DNA from: Rhodanobacter sp. C06
Lineage (GTDB): Bacteria; Pseudomonadota; Gammaproteobacteria; Xanthomonadales; Rhodanobacteraceae
Assembly: GCF_002001105.1 (NCBI RefSeq)
Contig: NZ_MUNP01000080.1
Span: forward strand, 34,614-98,613
DNA length: 64,000 nucleotides
Reading direction: 5' to 3'
In this document: positions 38,605 to 48,416 of the stretch, piece by piece
Position numbering within the stretch: position 1 is the first letter of the stretch
Layout: every line of letters starts with the position of its first letter
Notes under the pieces: model-generated
Databases searched by the model: none
Told to the model about the DNA's origin: nothing
The model's input: the letters and a program-made list of their open reading frames with translations, nothing else
Translations under genes and position numbers: made by a program

Positions 38605-39687
38605 ATGCTCAAGTTCTGGAAGAAGAAGCCCGCCGAAATCCCGTCCACGCCTCCCGCCGAGGCGCCGGCCGCGGATGCGCCGCAGGAAGCGGCGACCCCG
38701 GTTGCGTCACCGGTCGAGACAGTCGCCGCCGAGGTTTCCGCGCCCGCCGTCGCCGAAACGCCGGAAGCGGCGCCGGGCAAACGCGGCTGGCGCGAGCGCC
38801 TCGCCGGCAGTGCGCTGGGTCGCGGTCTGGGCAGCCTGTTCCAGCGCAACCCCAAGCTCGACGACAATCTGCTGGACGAGCTGGAGACCACCCTGATCAG
38901 CGCCGACGTAGGCGTGGAAGCCAGCACCGCGCTGGTGGAAGACCTGCGTCGGCGCATGCACAAACGCGAATTCGCCGACGCCACGGCCTTGCGCGAGGCG
39001 CTGCGCGAGGCGCTGGTCGCCTTGCTGAGGCCCGTGCAGCAGCCGCTGGAACCCGCCGGCCGCAAGCCCTTCGTGGTGCTCACCGTGGGCATCAACGGCG
39101 TGGGCAAGACCACCACGATCGGCAAACTCGCACGCCGCTGGCGCGACGAGGGCCACAACGTGCTGCTGGCCGCCGGCGACACCTTCCGCGCCGCCGCGGT
39201 CGAACAGCTCAAGACCTGGGGCGAGCGCAACGGCGTGCCGGTGATCTCGCAGGGCCAGGACGCCGACGCCGCCAGCGTGATCTTCGACGCGCTGCAGGCC
39301 GCGCGCTCGCGCGGCGCCGACGTGCTGGTGGCCGACACCGCCGGCCGCCTGCATACCCAGGGCGGCCTGATGGACGAGCTGGGCAAGATCGCCCGGGTGC
39401 TGAAGAAACTCGACCCCGAGGCGCCGCACGAGGTGCTGATGGTGATCGACGGCACCACCGGCCAGAACGCGGTGAACCAGGTGCGCCAGTTCCGCCAGAT
39501 CGTGGGCGTCACCGGCCTGGTGGTCACCAAGCTCGACGGCACCGCCAAGGGCGGCGTGGTGTTCGCGCTGGCGCGCGAGTTCGGCCTGCCGATCCGCTAC
39601 GTGGGCCTGGGCGAAACCGCCACCGACCTGCGCAGCTTCGACGCCGCCGCCTTCGTCGACGGCCTGCTGCCCGCCGGCCATGTCTGA
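38605..39687 (+). CDS. ftsY: FtsY, signal recognition particle receptor
   Basis: This 360-residue GTPase targets ribosomes making membrane proteins to the inner membrane. An N-terminal acidic/alanine- and proline-rich A domain (residues 1-60) precedes the N and G domains. Visible GTPase motifs are [10 protein letters not shown] (from 162), DTFRAAA, DTAGRL and [10 protein letters not shown]. Length is on the short side for gammaproteobacteria because the A domain is small. Confidence 0.97.
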   Translation: MLKFWKKKPAEIPSTPPAEAPAADAPQEAATPVASPVETVAAEVSAPAVAETPEAAPGKRGWRERLAGSALGRGLGSLFQRNPKLDDNLLDELETTLISADVGVEASTALVEDLRRRMHKREFADATALREALREALVALLRPVQQPLEPAGRKPFVVLTVGINGVGKTTTIGKLARRWRDEGHNVLLAAGDTFRAAAVEQLKTWGERNGVPVISQGQDADAASVIFDALQAARSRGADVLVADTAGRLHTQGGLMDELGKIARVLKKLDPEAPHEVLMVIDGTTGQNAVNQVRQFRQIVGVTGLVVTKLDGTAKGGVVFALAREFGLPIRYVGLGETATDLRSFDAAAFVDGLLPAGHV

Positions 39688-39711
39688 GCATCGAAAGAGT
39701 GCGGCGCTGAC

Positions 39712-40818
39712 ATGACGCGCGGACTACGACGGCTGCTGATCGGCGCGGGCGCCCTGGCGTTCGCCGCGCTGTTCGCCGTGCTGGTCGTGGTCTACCTGCT
39801 GCTGCAGCCCGATCGCTTCACCGCGATGCTGCAGGAGCAGGCGCACGATGCCGGCCTGGTGCTGAACCTCGCCAGCCCCGCCAGCCCCACCTTGTTCCCG
39901 CGCCCGGCGCTGGATCTGCGCGGCATCACGCTCAATGCCGAGGGCGCGGACAGCCCGATCCTGCTCGCTTCGCGCGGCCGGCTGGTACTGCCTTGGCGCA
40001 CCCTGTTCGGCGGCCCCACCGCGATCGCGCAAATGGAAGTGGATGCGCCGCGGGTGGATCTGGACGCGCTGCAGGACTGGCTGGCCACCTTGCCGCCGCA
40101 GCCGGCCAATACCGCGCCGACGATCCCGCGCATCGATGCCGGCATCAGCATCGAGCACGGCAGCGTGGTGCGCGGCGACCAGCTGCTGCTCAACAACGTG
40201 ACGCTCACGGCCGGCACGCTCGCGCCCGGCCAGGAATTCCCGCTCAGCATGTCCGCCAGCACCGCCGCGGGCCTGCCGCTGCAGCTGCGGCTCACCGCCA
40301 CCCCGCACATGCAGGGCAACGCGATGCAGCTCGACCACATCCAGTTGCACCTGTCGCAGGGCAGCGGCACCACGCTCGCGCTGAGCGGCAACGCCCGCTG
40401 GCACGGCGCGGCCGATGCAGCCGCGCAGCTCAGCGGCAAGCTCGACCAGGCCGACGCCGGCAGCTACGACATCGCGCTGACGCTCGCACCGGCCAACCAG
40501 ACCGACCCGCTGCTGCTGCACCTGAAGCTGGACGGCCCGGACAACCACGCCGACCTGCGCCTGCCGCCGCTGGCGCTGGCGCACTGGTGGAGCACGCTCA
40601 ACGCACCAGCCGACCGGCAAGCCGGGCCGCTGCCCAGCGTGCCGCCCGGCAGCGGCACGTTGCAGGTGGCGAAACTGCAGGTCGGCAACCTCGCCATCGA
40701 GGGACTCAGCGTGCAGGCCGGTGGCGACGCCCCCGCCGTAGCCGGCACGGTGACAAAACCCGCAGCGGCACCGGTCAAGTCCGGTGCAGGCGGCAAGCCA
40801 GGCAGCAAGTCGAAGTGA
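39712..40818 (+). CDS. AsmA-like inner-membrane-anchored protein
   Basis: This 368-residue protein has one N-terminal membrane anchor (LIGAGALAFAALFAVLVVVY) followed by a repetitive beta-rich periplasmic domain like AsmA family members (PALDLRGITLNAEG, QLRLTATPHMQGNAMQ). AsmA-like proteins act in lipid transfer or outer-membrane homeostasis. The C-terminus is alanine-, proline- and lysine-rich. It sits 24 bases after ftsY and its stop overlaps the mutY start. Confidence 0.78.
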   Translation: MTRGLRRLLIGAGALAFAALFAVLVVVYLLLQPDRFTAMLQEQAHDAGLVLNLASPASPTLFPRPALDLRGITLNAEGADSPILLASRGRLVLPWRTLFGGPTAIAQMEVDAPRVDLDALQDWLATLPPQPANTAPTIPRIDAGISIEHGSVVRGDQLLLNNVTLTAGTLAPGQEFPLSMSASTAAGLPLQLRLTATPHMQGNAMQLDHIQLHLSQGSGTTLALSGNARWHGAADAAAQLSGKLDQADAGSYDIALTLAPANQTDPLLLHLKLDGPDNHADLRLPPLALAHWWSTLNAPADRQAGPLPSVPPGSGTLQVAKLQVGNLAIEGLSVQAGGDAPAVAGTVTKPAAAPVKSGAGGKPGSKSK

Positions 40819-41861
40819 AGCCGTTCGCCGATGCCCTGCTGGCCTGGTTCGACCGCCACGGCCGCCACGACCTGCCCTGGCAACACCCGCGCGACGCCTA
40901 CCGCGTGTGGCTGTCCGAGATCATGCTGCAGCAGACCCAGGTCGCCACCGTGGTCGGCTACTTCGAGCGCTTCGTCGCAGCGCTGCCCGATCTGCCCGCG
41001 CTCGCCGCTGCGCCCGAGGACCAGGTGCTCGCGCTGTGGTCGGGCCTCGGCTACTACCGGCGCGCGCGCTTCCTGCATCTTGCCGCGCAGCTCTGCGTGG
41101 AGCGCCACGGCGGCAAGCTGCCGCGCGACTTCGACGCGCTCGCCGCCCTGCCCGGCATCGGCCGTTCCACCGCGGGCGCGATCCTCGCCCAGGCGCACGG
41201 CCTGCGCTTCCCCATCCTCGACGGCAACGTGAAGCGCGTGCTGGCGCGCTATCACGGCATCCACGGCCATCCCGGCACGAGCGCGGTGGAGAAGCAGCTG
41301 TGGCGACACGCCGACGCGCATACCCCGGCCACTCGAGTAGCCGATTACACCCAGGCGATCATGGATCTGGGTGCCACGGTCTGCACGCGCGGCAAGCCGC
41401 GCTGCGAAGCCTGCCCGCTGGCCGAGGCTTGCGTCGCCCGACGCGATGGACTTGTCGCGCAGCTGCCGTCGCCGAAGCCGACGAAAACCACGCCCGTGCG
41501 CGCCACCGTGATGCTGATCCTGCGCGATGCGCATGATCGCGTGCTGCTGGAGCGGCGCGGCTCGCAAGGGGTATGGTCCGGCCTGTGGAGCCTGCCCGAA
41601 GCCGCCGACATCGACGGCGCGTGGCGTGATGCCAAGCGACATGCGCACATCGACGACGCGCAGGCGCTCGCGCCATTCGTCCACGTATTCAGCCACTACA
41701 AGCTGCGTATCGAGCCGCTGCTGTTCGACGGCGCAACGGCACCGCGCGGCATCGCCGACAATCCCCAACTGCGCTGGTGCAGCGCCGAAGAGCTGGCTGC
41801 GCTCGGCCTGCCGGCACCCGTGCGCAAGCTGCTGCTCGACATCGCCAACCCGCCGTCGTAG
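40815..41861 (+). CDS. mutY: A/G-specific adenine glycosylase
   Basis: This 348-residue enzyme removes adenine mispaired with 8-oxoguanine. The catalytic glutamate E35 lies in SEIMLQQTQV, followed by LPGIGRSTAGAI (HhH) and LDGNVKRVLARY with the aspartate. The cluster cysteines follow C-x6-C-x2-C-x5-C (CTRGKPRCEACPLAEAC). A C-terminal NUDIX-like domain recognises 8-oxoG. It starts at a GTG overlapping the AsmA stop. Its TAG stop codon lies within a dispersed repeat. Confidence 0.96.
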   Translation: MKPFADALLAWFDRHGRHDLPWQHPRDAYRVWLSEIMLQQTQVATVVGYFERFVAALPDLPALAAAPEDQVLALWSGLGYYRRARFLHLAAQLCVERHGGKLPRDFDALAALPGIGRSTAGAILAQAHGLRFPILDGNVKRVLARYHGIHGHPGTSAVEKQLWRHADAHTPATRVADYTQAIMDLGATVCTRGKPRCEACPLAEACVARRDGLVAQLPSPKPTKTTPVRATVMLILRDAHDRVLLERRGSQGVWSGLWSLPEAADIDGAWRDAKRHAHIDDAQALAPFVHVFSHYKLRIEPLLFDGATAPRGIADNPQLRWCSAEELAALGLPAPVRKLLLDIANPPS

Positions 41862-41932
41862 GAGCGCACCCTGTGCGCGAATGCTTCGTACCCTGATCGA
41901 AGCAAAAGCGTTCGCGCACAGGTGCGCTCCTG
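41858..41932. repeat. dispersed inverted repeat (REPIN-like), copy 2
   Basis: It shares the left half GTAGGAGCGCACCCTGTGCG with copy 1 at 34649, and the internal GAAGCAAAAGC. The right half is shorter (CGCACAGGTGCGCTCCTGCC). It overlaps the end of mutY, whose stop codon TAG is formed by the first bases of the repeat. It lies between mutY and yggX. Confidence 0.8.
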
Positions 41933-41962
41933 CCCGGCCAGGCAAAGACCCGAGGAAAATCC

Positions 41963-42241
41963 ATGAGCCGTACCATCCACTGCACCAAGCTCGGCATCGA
42001 TGCCGAGGGCCTCGATTTCGCGCCTTGGCCCGGTCCGCTGGGCCAGCGCATCTACGCCGAGATCTCCAGGCCCGCATGGCAGCAATGGCTGGCCCACCAG
42101 ACCATGCTGATCAACGAATACCGACTCAATCCGCTCGACCCGAAGGCGCGCAAATACCTCGCCGAGCAGATGGAGAAATTCCTGTTCGGCGGCGAGGTCG
42201 ACCAGGCCGCCGGCTTCACCCCGCCCGACCTGCAGTCTTGA
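41963..42241 (+). CDS. yggX: Fe(2+)-trafficking / oxidative damage protection protein
   Basis: This 92-residue protein begins [20 protein letters not shown] with the conserved CxKLG-type motif (here C7). [19 protein letters not shown] is also typical. It protects iron-sulfur proteins, MutY among them, from oxidation. mutY-yggX adjacency is conserved in gammaproteobacteria. Confidence 0.95.
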   Translation: MSRTIHCTKLGIDAEGLDFAPWPGPLGQRIYAEISRPAWQQWLAHQTMLINEYRLNPLDPKARKYLAEQMEKFLFGGEVDQAAGFTPPDLQS

Positions 42242-42246
42242 CGACA

Positions 42247-42274
42247 AGCCGTGCATTCGGTCTAATGCACGGCT
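42247..42274 (+). terminator. perfect 11-bp hairpin after yggX
   Basis: AGCCGTGCATT and AATGCACGGCT pair around a 6-base loop, directly after the yggX stop. No T-run follows, so it may be a weak or rho-assisted terminator. Confidence 0.55.
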
Positions 42275-42322
42275 CCACGCCACACCGACGCGCGCAACGC
42301 CCGTCCTGCTGGCAAGGCACTT

Positions 42323-42398
42323 GGCCGGGTAGCTCAGTTGGTAGAGCAGGGGATTGAAAATCCCCGTGTCGGCGGTTCGATTCCGTCCCCGGCCACCA
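42323..42398 (+). tRNA. tRNA-Phe (GAA)
   Basis: The 76-base gene has the acceptor arms GGCCGGG/CCCGGCC, a D arm with AGCTCAGTTGGTAGAGC, the anticodon stem GGGGA/TCCCC around TTGAAAA (anticodon GAA, phenylalanine) and a T arm with GGTTCGATTCC. The CCA end is encoded. Confidence 0.97.
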
Positions 42399-42412
42399 TC
42401 GTCATGCATCAG

Positions 42413-42440
42413 GCGCGCCCATGTGGCGCGCTTCGTTTTT
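42413..42440 (+). terminator. rho-independent terminator after tRNA-Phe
   Basis: GCGCGCC and GGCGCGC form a 7-bp stem with a 5-base loop followed by TTCGTTTTT. It begins 15 bases after the tRNA. Confidence 0.85.
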
Positions 42441-42591
42441 CGCCCCTCACCGCCCGCTCCTGCGCGGCGATGGCCACGGCGGCGGCGCCACTCATCGCAT
42501 GCGGATTGCCAACTGGGGATGCATTTGCCTTGCTTCGGTAGTGGTAGTTTCGGCTCGGGCAGATCGCCCTCCATAAATCAAGGGGTCCACC

Positions 42592-43050
42592 ATGCGCATG
42601 TTGACTCGTGCAATCTTCGCGGCGTCGTTCGCCATAGCCACCGGGGCTGTCTTCGCGGCCACGCCCGCCACCGGCCTCGGCCAGGCCTGGCCGAATGCCC
42701 AGGACGTCAGCACCAACCCGAATTTCCACGTGTATGTGTTCGCCATGGGCGGCGTCGAATACATCCAGGTCAACGATCTCAACGGCAACGTGCTCGGCAG
42801 TGTCGGCACCGCGGGTGGCCAGTTCATCACGCTGCCGATCGGTCGCTTTGCCCAGCAGGTCGTCACGCCCAGCCAGCCGGCCAGCGCGCCCACGACCGCC
42901 GCCGCCACGGCTTCAGCCGCCACGGTCTACAACGACGGCACCACGGCGGTGACGGCCACACCGTTGAGTGATGGCACCATGCGCCTCAATGCTGCAGCCG
43001 CCCAGCTCCCGTGTGACCCGATCGACTGCAGTCTCAAAGGCATTCACTGA
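42592..43050 (+). CDS. secreted hypothetical protein
   Basis: This 152-residue protein has a signal peptide (MLTRAIFAASFAIATGAVFA) and a small folded region around HVYVFAMGGVEYIQVNDL. An alanine/threonine/proline-rich stretch (PASAPTTAAATASAATVY) follows, then a two-cysteine tail (LPCDPIDCS) that could form a disulfide. I do not recognise a family. ATG codons at 42592 and 42598 are both possible. No operon partner is apparent. Confidence 0.7.
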   Translation: MRMLTRAIFAASFAIATGAVFAATPATGLGQAWPNAQDVSTNPNFHVYVFAMGGVEYIQVNDLNGNVLGSVGTAGGQFITLPIGRFAQQVVTPSQPASAPTTAAATASAATVYNDGTTAVTATPLSDGTMRLNAAAAQLPCDPIDCSLKGIH

Positions 43051-43074
43051 AGCTTGCAGCCAGCCGCCCTCGTA

Positions 43075-44670
43075 TCAGATGCGGGGGTGGTTCGGCTCCA
43101 GGAACGAGACCACCACCTGCTTGCCATCGGGCATGGCGCGTTCGCGCAGTTGGCCGCCATAGGTGGCGGCCCGATCCATGATGGCCTCGCGCCCCAGGCC
43201 CGTGGCACTGATGCGCAGACGCTGCCGCAGGGTCACCCAGTCCACGTGCAGCGATCGCGCCGGATTCCAGCGGAGGTCGATCATCACGACCGCCCATGTC
43301 CGGCCCTTGGTGCCGCAGCGGACCTTCACCAGCACATCCGCGGGCTCGTGCGTGAGGCAGGCCTCCGAGATCGCTTCGCACACCACACGGTAAACGACCA
43401 AGCTCAGCTCGCGCGGAAAGCCGCCCACGGGTCCGCGCAAGTCACACCAGTACCTGATGCCGGCCTCGTGCAGAACACGGGCCAAGGCCCCTTGGTTCAA
43501 GGCCCCGGGCAAGCCATGTTCGCGCAGCACGCCGGGGTTCAGGCTGTCGGTCAGCAGGAAAAGCTGCTCCTGGGCGCTCTCGGCGTGCCGGCGATAACCG
43601 ATGTCGTCCGTCACCGGCTGCAGATAGCGCAGGCGCCCGAGTATCAGTTTGAACGCACCATGGATCGACTGACCTAGCTGATCCAGCGCCTGCGCCGTGA
43701 CGCGCAGCTGAGCTTCGCCCAAGGCCGCATTGCGATGCGCCAAGGCCATCGCCATGCGCGAATCGAAACGCTCCTGCTCCACCCGCTGCGTCAGCGCCGT
43801 CATGCGGGCGCCCACCAGCAGCATGGTGGAAATGGCCAAGGCCACCAAGGTCTCGGCCTGCAGGGTGGCGGGATCGTTGGTGGCGGGCATCAGCATCACG
43901 ATGCCCAAGCTGGCCAAGGTACCAGCCACCGCCGCACCCTGCCAGCCATGCCGGAATGCCATGAAGATGACCGGCAGGAACATGGCCATCTGCACCATGG
44001 CTCGGATCTGGGGATTGTGGTCGCCGAGCCAGACCAGGAACGCGATGAGCGGGAGCGCTCCCAACGCACCTTCGATCAGGAAGCGGCTCTCCAGCAGTGC
44101 CGGCAGCCAACGCCGCCACTGGAAATCGGCAGCTGCGAAACTCTGGTAGACCACCAGCGTGATCGGCGCGACCGTGAGCACGCCCATGAAATTGCCCAGC
44201 ACCATGCGAGCCGTCACCGCGCTGTAATGGACGACATAGCCTGGTGGGAGCGTCGCAAACCGCACCTGTACGATGGTCTCAACCGTCGCAATGATCGCAA
44301 TGATCAAGGCGCACAGTACGAAGATCGGCATGTTGACCGTTCCCCGCGACGGAAACAGCCGCCAGCGCTCCCGAAACCACCACACCACGGGAGCCTCATA
44401 GGCTAGCGATGGAATTGTGTTGAGCACGGTCCAGAGCAGACCGAATTGATCAAAACAAATGTAGCTGACGTAGGCCTGACAGGCGGTGTCCGCAAAGAAG
44501 AGTGCTGGCCAGTAGCGGTACGGGACCAGCATCAACGCGGCAAGGTGAAGGCCGGCCAGGATGACCCAATGCCGGATGGAAACCGCATGAAACAGGGACA
44601 GCACAGCCAGGTAGACACCTGCCACCAAGGCTTGCCGCAACACGGCCCCCGACCACGATCCAACGCGCAT
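43075..44670 (-). CDS. MASE1 membrane sensor with degenerate histidine-kinase module
   Basis: This 531-residue protein has eight or so membrane spans in its first 290 residues in the MASE1 pattern (RYWPALFFADTACQAY, ARMVLGNFMGVLTVAP). A HisKA_3-like helix follows (LDQLGQSIHGAFKLI), then a HATPase-like region (VVYRVVCEAISEACL and REAIMDRAATYGGQLRE). The usual histidine in HDxLGQ and the asparagine of the N box are not seen in place, so kinase activity is doubtful. The start at 44670 follows a G-rich stretch. No response regulator is adjacent. Confidence 0.75.
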   Translation of the reverse strand: MRVGSWSGAVLRQALVAGVYLAVLSLFHAVSIRHWVILAGLHLAALMLVPYRYWPALFFADTACQAYVSYICFDQFGLLWTVLNTIPSLAYEAPVVWWFRERWRLFPSRGTVNMPIFVLCALIIAIIATVETIVQVRFATLPPGYVVHYSAVTARMVLGNFMGVLTVAPITLVVYQSFAAADFQWRRWLPALLESRFLIEGALGALPLIAFLVWLGDHNPQIRAMVQMAMFLPVIFMAFRHGWQGAAVAGTLASLGIVMLMPATNDPATLQAETLVALAISTMLLVGARMTALTQRVEQERFDSRMAMALAHRNAALGEAQLRVTAQALDQLGQSIHGAFKLILGRLRYLQPVTDDIGYRRHAESAQEQLFLLTDSLNPGVLREHGLPGALNQGALARVLHEAGIRYWCDLRGPVGGFPRELSLVVYRVVCEAISEACLTHEPADVLVKVRCGTKGRTWAVVMIDLRWNPARSLHVDWVTLRQRLRISATGLGREAIMDRAATYGGQLRERAMPDGKQVVVSFLEPNHPRI

Positions 44671-45102
44671 TGCGTCCCCCCGCTCGATCCTTGACCCCTG
44701 CCCCGAAGACCCGATCACGCCGCCATCATCGCGGTACTTGTGCCGAACCACCGTCCCGCGGCGCAACCCGAAGAAGCATAGAACCGGATTGTGGGCCATG
44801 CCAGCCCCGGCATGGGTCCGCCGCATCGATGATGTTCAAGCAAAAGCAATGCCAGCTTGCCAACTGGTCGCCAAGTCCGCCGCTCCGACGCCTCAGGCTT
44901 GCAGGCCCCGAAGGTGCGCCTTCGTGGAACGCTCCAATCCGCTGCAGGGCATACAAGCAAACAGTCCCAACCCTCGCGCCAACGCAATGCCGTCCAACGG
45001 CCGCTGCTCCACGCCGGCTGTCACCCCGCTGCCACCCGCGGATCACCGGCGGGCCATCTGCGCCGTCCAGACTGTCCGCCCCGTCTCCCGAGGACCGCGG
45101 CC
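44671..45102. other. 432-bp intergenic region
   Basis: It separates the divergent MASE1 sensor gene and a small hypothetical gene. No further coding region, hairpin with a T-run or repeat stands out. It should hold both promoters; no convincing -35/-10 pair was seen. Confidence 0.4.
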
Positions 45103-45363
45103 ATGCCGGCGCAATACGTTGCCCCCTCGAAGTTCGGCCTGTTCCGCATCGTGCGGCACGGGCGGCGCTGGCGCAGCCTGCTGGGGGATTGCGAATTGGC
45201 GCGGCACGACGACGTGGCCGCGGCGCTGGCCTACCTGCACGCGAGCTGCCCGCGAGCCCGCCTGCCGGCAGCACTGGAGCACTGGCGCTATCTGGGTGAA
45301 CCGCCGGCACGGCTGGTTCAGATCAGCGTCAACGACAACGACGACTGGCTGCTGGCCGGCTGA
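45103..45363 (+). CDS. small hypothetical protein
   Basis: This 86-residue protein begins MPAQYVAPSKFGLFRIVRHG and has a soluble alpha/beta character (DVAAALAYLHASCPR, LVQISVNDNDDWLL). GAGG precedes the ATG by about 9 bases. I do not recognise the family. It has no coding neighbour in the same direction within 5 kb. Support is the ribosome site and plausible composition only. Confidence 0.55.
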   Translation: MPAQYVAPSKFGLFRIVRHGRRWRSLLGDCELARHDDVAAALAYLHASCPRARLPAALEHWRYLGEPPARLVQISVNDNDDWLLAG

Positions 45364-45511
45364 GCCGCGGTGATTCGGGCGGCGGCCGGCACGATGCCGC
45401 TGACGAGGGTGGCGATGCACGAGGCTTCGTGCATGGAAGCCCCTGGCGGGCGCGCGACGACTCCCATTAAAGGGCATCCGATGACGCGCACGGGCACGCC
45501 GCCGTGGCGAT

Positions 45512-47326
45512 TCACTCGACCGCGTTGATCACCGCGAGGAAATCGCGCCCGTAGCGCGCGAGCTTGGCCTCGCCCACGCCGCTGACCTGGGCCAGCTCGC
45601 CTTCGTTGGCCGGCATCGCGCGCAGCATCGCCAGCAAGGTGGCGTCATGGAACACCACGTAGGGCGGCACACCCTGCTGGCGCGCCAACTGCGTGCGCAG
45701 GGCGCGCAACGCATCCCACAGCGGCTGCTCGTAGGCTTCGATGCCGAGGTTGGCACCGGTGATCAATTGACTGTCGCGGCGACGGCGCGCGGAACGCACG
45801 GGTTTCGCATCCTCGCGCAGGTGCACGCGCTGCTTGCCCAGCAGCACCTCGCGACTGCTCGCGGTGAGCCGCAAGGTGCCGTAACCCTCCGCGTCGGTGG
45901 CGAGCAGCCCGGCCGCGAGCAACTGGCGGAACACCGAGCGCCAACCCTTCTCGTCCAGATCGGCGCCAATGCCGAAGGTGCTGAGCTTGTCGTGATCGAG
46001 CTGGCTCATGCGCTCGTTGTCCACGCCGCGCAGGATGTCGATCACGTGGCCGGCGCCGAAACGCTGGCCGCTGCGGTACACCGCGGACAGCGCCTTCTGC
46101 GCGGGCACGGTGGCGTCCCAGGTCTTCGGCGGTTCCACGCAGTTGTCGCAATGGCCGCAAGGGCCGTGGTAGTCCTCGCCGAACGCGCCCAGCAGCAGTT
46201 CGCGCCGGCAGCGCGTGGCCTCGGCATAGGCCAGCAGCGATTCCAGCTTCTGCCGCTCGATGCGCTTGCGCTCGTCCGCCGATTCGGATTGCGCGATCAT
46301 CTGGCTCATCGTCACCACGTCGGCGAGCCCGTAGATCATCCACGCCTCGGCCGGCAAGCCGTCGCGGCCGCCGCGGCCGGTCTCCTGGTAATAGCCTTCC
46401 ATCGAGCGCGGCAGGTCCAGGTGTGCCACGAAGCGCACGTCGGGCTTGTCGATGCCCATGCCGAACGCGACCGTGGCCACCATCACCACGCCGTCCTCGC
46501 GCAGGAAGCGCTGCTGGTTCTTCGCGCGCGTGGCCGCATCGAGGCCGGCGTGGTACGGCAGCGCCTCGATGCCGGCCTCGGCCAGCCATGCGGCGGTGTC
46601 GTCCACCTTCTTGCGGCTGAGCGCGTAGACGATGCCGGCCTCGCCGCGATGGCCGTCGAGGAACTGCATCAGCTGCGTGCGCGGGTTGTGCTTCAGCGTC
46701 ACCCGGTAGCCGATGTTCGGCCGGTCGAAACTGGCGACGAACTGGCGTGCAGCGCCCAGCGCCAGCCGTTCCACGATCTCCTCGCGCGTGCGCGGGTCGG
46801 CAGTGGCGGTGAGCGCGATGCGCGGCACCCGCGGGAAGCGCCCGTGCAACACGGTCAGTTCGCGGTATTCGGGGCGGAAATCGTGCCCCCACTGCGAGAC
46901 GCAATGCGCCTCGTCGATCGCGAACAGCGCCACTTCGACCTGCTCCAGCAGGCCCAGGAAACGCCCGGTGAGCAGGCGCTCCGGCGCCACGTAGAGCAGG
47001 TTCAGCTCGCCCGCCAGCAGCTGCCGCTCCACCTCGCGCTGCGACGCCGCGTCGAGACTGGAGTTGAGATAAGCCGCCGCCACGCCCGCCGCACGCAGCG
47101 CATCCACCTGGTCCTGCATCAACGCGATCAGCGGCGACACCACGATGCCAGTCCCCTGCCGCAGCAGTGCGGGAATCTGGTAGCACAGCGACTTGCCGCC
47201 GCCGGTCGGCATCAGCACCAGTGCGTCGCCGCCCTCGGCCACGTGCTCGACGATGGCCTCCTGCTGGCCGCGGAAGCTCGAATAGCCGAAAACGCTTTGG
47301 AGGATGTCGAGCGCGCTGGAAATCAT
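45512..47326 (-). CDS. recQ: ATP-dependent DNA helicase RecQ
   Basis: This helicase of about 604 residues has Walker [14 protein letters not shown], the DEAH box [16 protein letters not shown], a helicase C domain ([26 protein letters not shown]), zinc-binding cysteines ([11 protein letters not shown]) and a C-terminal HRDC domain ([12 protein letters not shown]). It unwinds recombination and replication-fork structures. The start ATG at 47326 gives [15 protein letters not shown], the usual N-terminus; one 3 codons upstream is possible. Confidence 0.96.
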   Translation of the reverse strand: MISSALDILQSVFGYSSFRGQQEAIVEHVAEGGDALVLMPTGGGKSLCYQIPALLRQGTGIVVSPLIALMQDQVDALRAAGVAAAYLNSSLDAASQREVERQLLAGELNLLYVAPERLLTGRFLGLLEQVEVALFAIDEAHCVSQWGHDFRPEYRELTVLHGRFPRVPRIALTATADPRTREEIVERLALGAARQFVASFDRPNIGYRVTLKHNPRTQLMQFLDGHRGEAGIVYALSRKKVDDTAAWLAEAGIEALPYHAGLDAATRAKNQQRFLREDGVVMVATVAFGMGIDKPDVRFVAHLDLPRSMEGYYQETGRGGRDGLPAEAWMIYGLADVVTMSQMIAQSESADERKRIERQKLESLLAYAEATRCRRELLLGAFGEDYHGPCGHCDNCVEPPKTWDATVPAQKALSAVYRSGQRFGAGHVIDILRGVDNERMSQLDHDKLSTFGIGADLDEKGWRSVFRQLLAAGLLATDAEGYGTLRLTASSREVLLGKQRVHLREDAKPVRSARRRRDSQLITGANLGIEAYEQPLWDALRALRTQLARQQGVPPYVVFHDATLLAMLRAMPANEGELAQVSGVGEAKLARYGRDFLAVINAVE

Positions 47327-47386
47327 CGCACGCATGCTAGCAAACCGGCGTCGCAGACCGAACGACGCGGAGACAGCGAAGCCGCG

Positions 47387-48406
47387 TCAGGCTTTGCCGA
47401 AGAAAGCGCGGAACGCGCCCACTACCCTCTCGATGCCCGCATCGTCCACGTCGAGATGCGTCACCAGCCGCAGCGTGGGCAGGTAGCCGATGCTGATGCG
47501 GATGTTCGCCGCGCGCAGGTGCGCGTCCAGCGCGCGCAGGCGCGCGGTCGGCACGTCGACGAAAACCATGTTGGTGTGCTGGCCGAGCAGGTCCACGCCG
47601 GCGATCTCGCGCAGGCAACCGGCGAGGTACGCCGCGCGACGATGGTCGTCGGCGAGGCGCGCCACGTGGTGATCGAGCGCGTGCAGGCCCGCGGCGGCGA
47701 GCATGCCGGCCTGGCGCCAGCCGCCGCCGGCGACCTTGCGCCAGCGGCGTGCCTTCTCGATCAGCGGCGCCGAACCCACCAGCACCGAGCCTACCGGTGC
47801 GCCGAGTCCCTTGGACAGGCAGATCGACACGCTGTCGAAGAGCTGCGCGATGGCGCGCGCCGAAACGCCGCTGGCCACGGCCGCGTTGTACAGGCGCGCG
47901 CCGTCCAGGTGCAGCGCCAGCCCACGCTCGCGGGCGAAGTCGTGCGCAGCTCCGAGGTAGTCCAGCGGCAGCACGCGGCCGTGCCAGGTGTTTTCCAGCG
48001 CGAGCAGTTTCGTGCGCGCGAAGTGCGGATCGACCGGCTTGATCGCCGCGGCGACGCGCGGGAGCGGCAACGTGCCGTCCTCGTCCTGCACGATGGGTTG
48101 CGGCTGGATCGAGCCCAGTACCGCGGCGCCACCGCCCTCGAACTTGTAGGTGTGCGCATCCATCCCGACCAGGTATTCGTCGCCTCGCTCGCAGTGGCTC
48201 ATCAGTGCGAGCAGGTTGCTCTGCGTGCCGCTGGGCACGAACAGCGCATCCTCGAAACCGAGCTCGTCGGCCAGTCGCTTCTGCAGCGCGTTGACGGTGG
48301 GATCTTCGCCGTAGACGTCATCGCCCACTTCGGCGTCCAGCATCGCGGTACGCATCGCCGGCGTGGGACGGGTCACGGTGTCGCTGCGCAGGTCGACCAC
48401 ATTCAT
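47387..48406 (-). CDS. ltaE: low-specificity L-threonine aldolase
   Basis: This is a 339-residue PLP enzyme of fold type I. It starts [19 protein letters not shown], and the PLP lysine is in [14 protein letters not shown]. It cleaves L-threonine or L-allo-threonine to glycine and acetaldehyde. It lies 10 bases downstream of lptG in the same direction, probably co-transcribed. Confidence 0.94.
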   Translation of the reverse strand: MNVVDLRSDTVTRPTPAMRTAMLDAEVGDDVYGEDPTVNALQKRLADELGFEDALFVPSGTQSNLLALMSHCERGDEYLVGMDAHTYKFEGGGAAVLGSIQPQPIVQDEDGTLPLPRVAAAIKPVDPHFARTKLLALENTWHGRVLPLDYLGAAHDFARERGLALHLDGARLYNAAVASGVSARAIAQLFDSVSICLSKGLGAPVGSVLVGSAPLIEKARRWRKVAGGGWRQAGMLAAAGLHALDHHVARLADDHRRAAYLAGCLREIAGVDLLGQHTNMVFVDVPTARLRALDAHLRAANIRISIGYLPTLRLVTHLDVDDAGIERVVGAFRAFFGKA

Positions 48407-48416
48407 GGCACTCGCC

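Noticed and set aside
44738..45373. Plus-strand open frame before the small hypothetical gene
   Set aside because: Overlaps 45103-45363 in another frame, has no ribosome site and has low-complexity composition.
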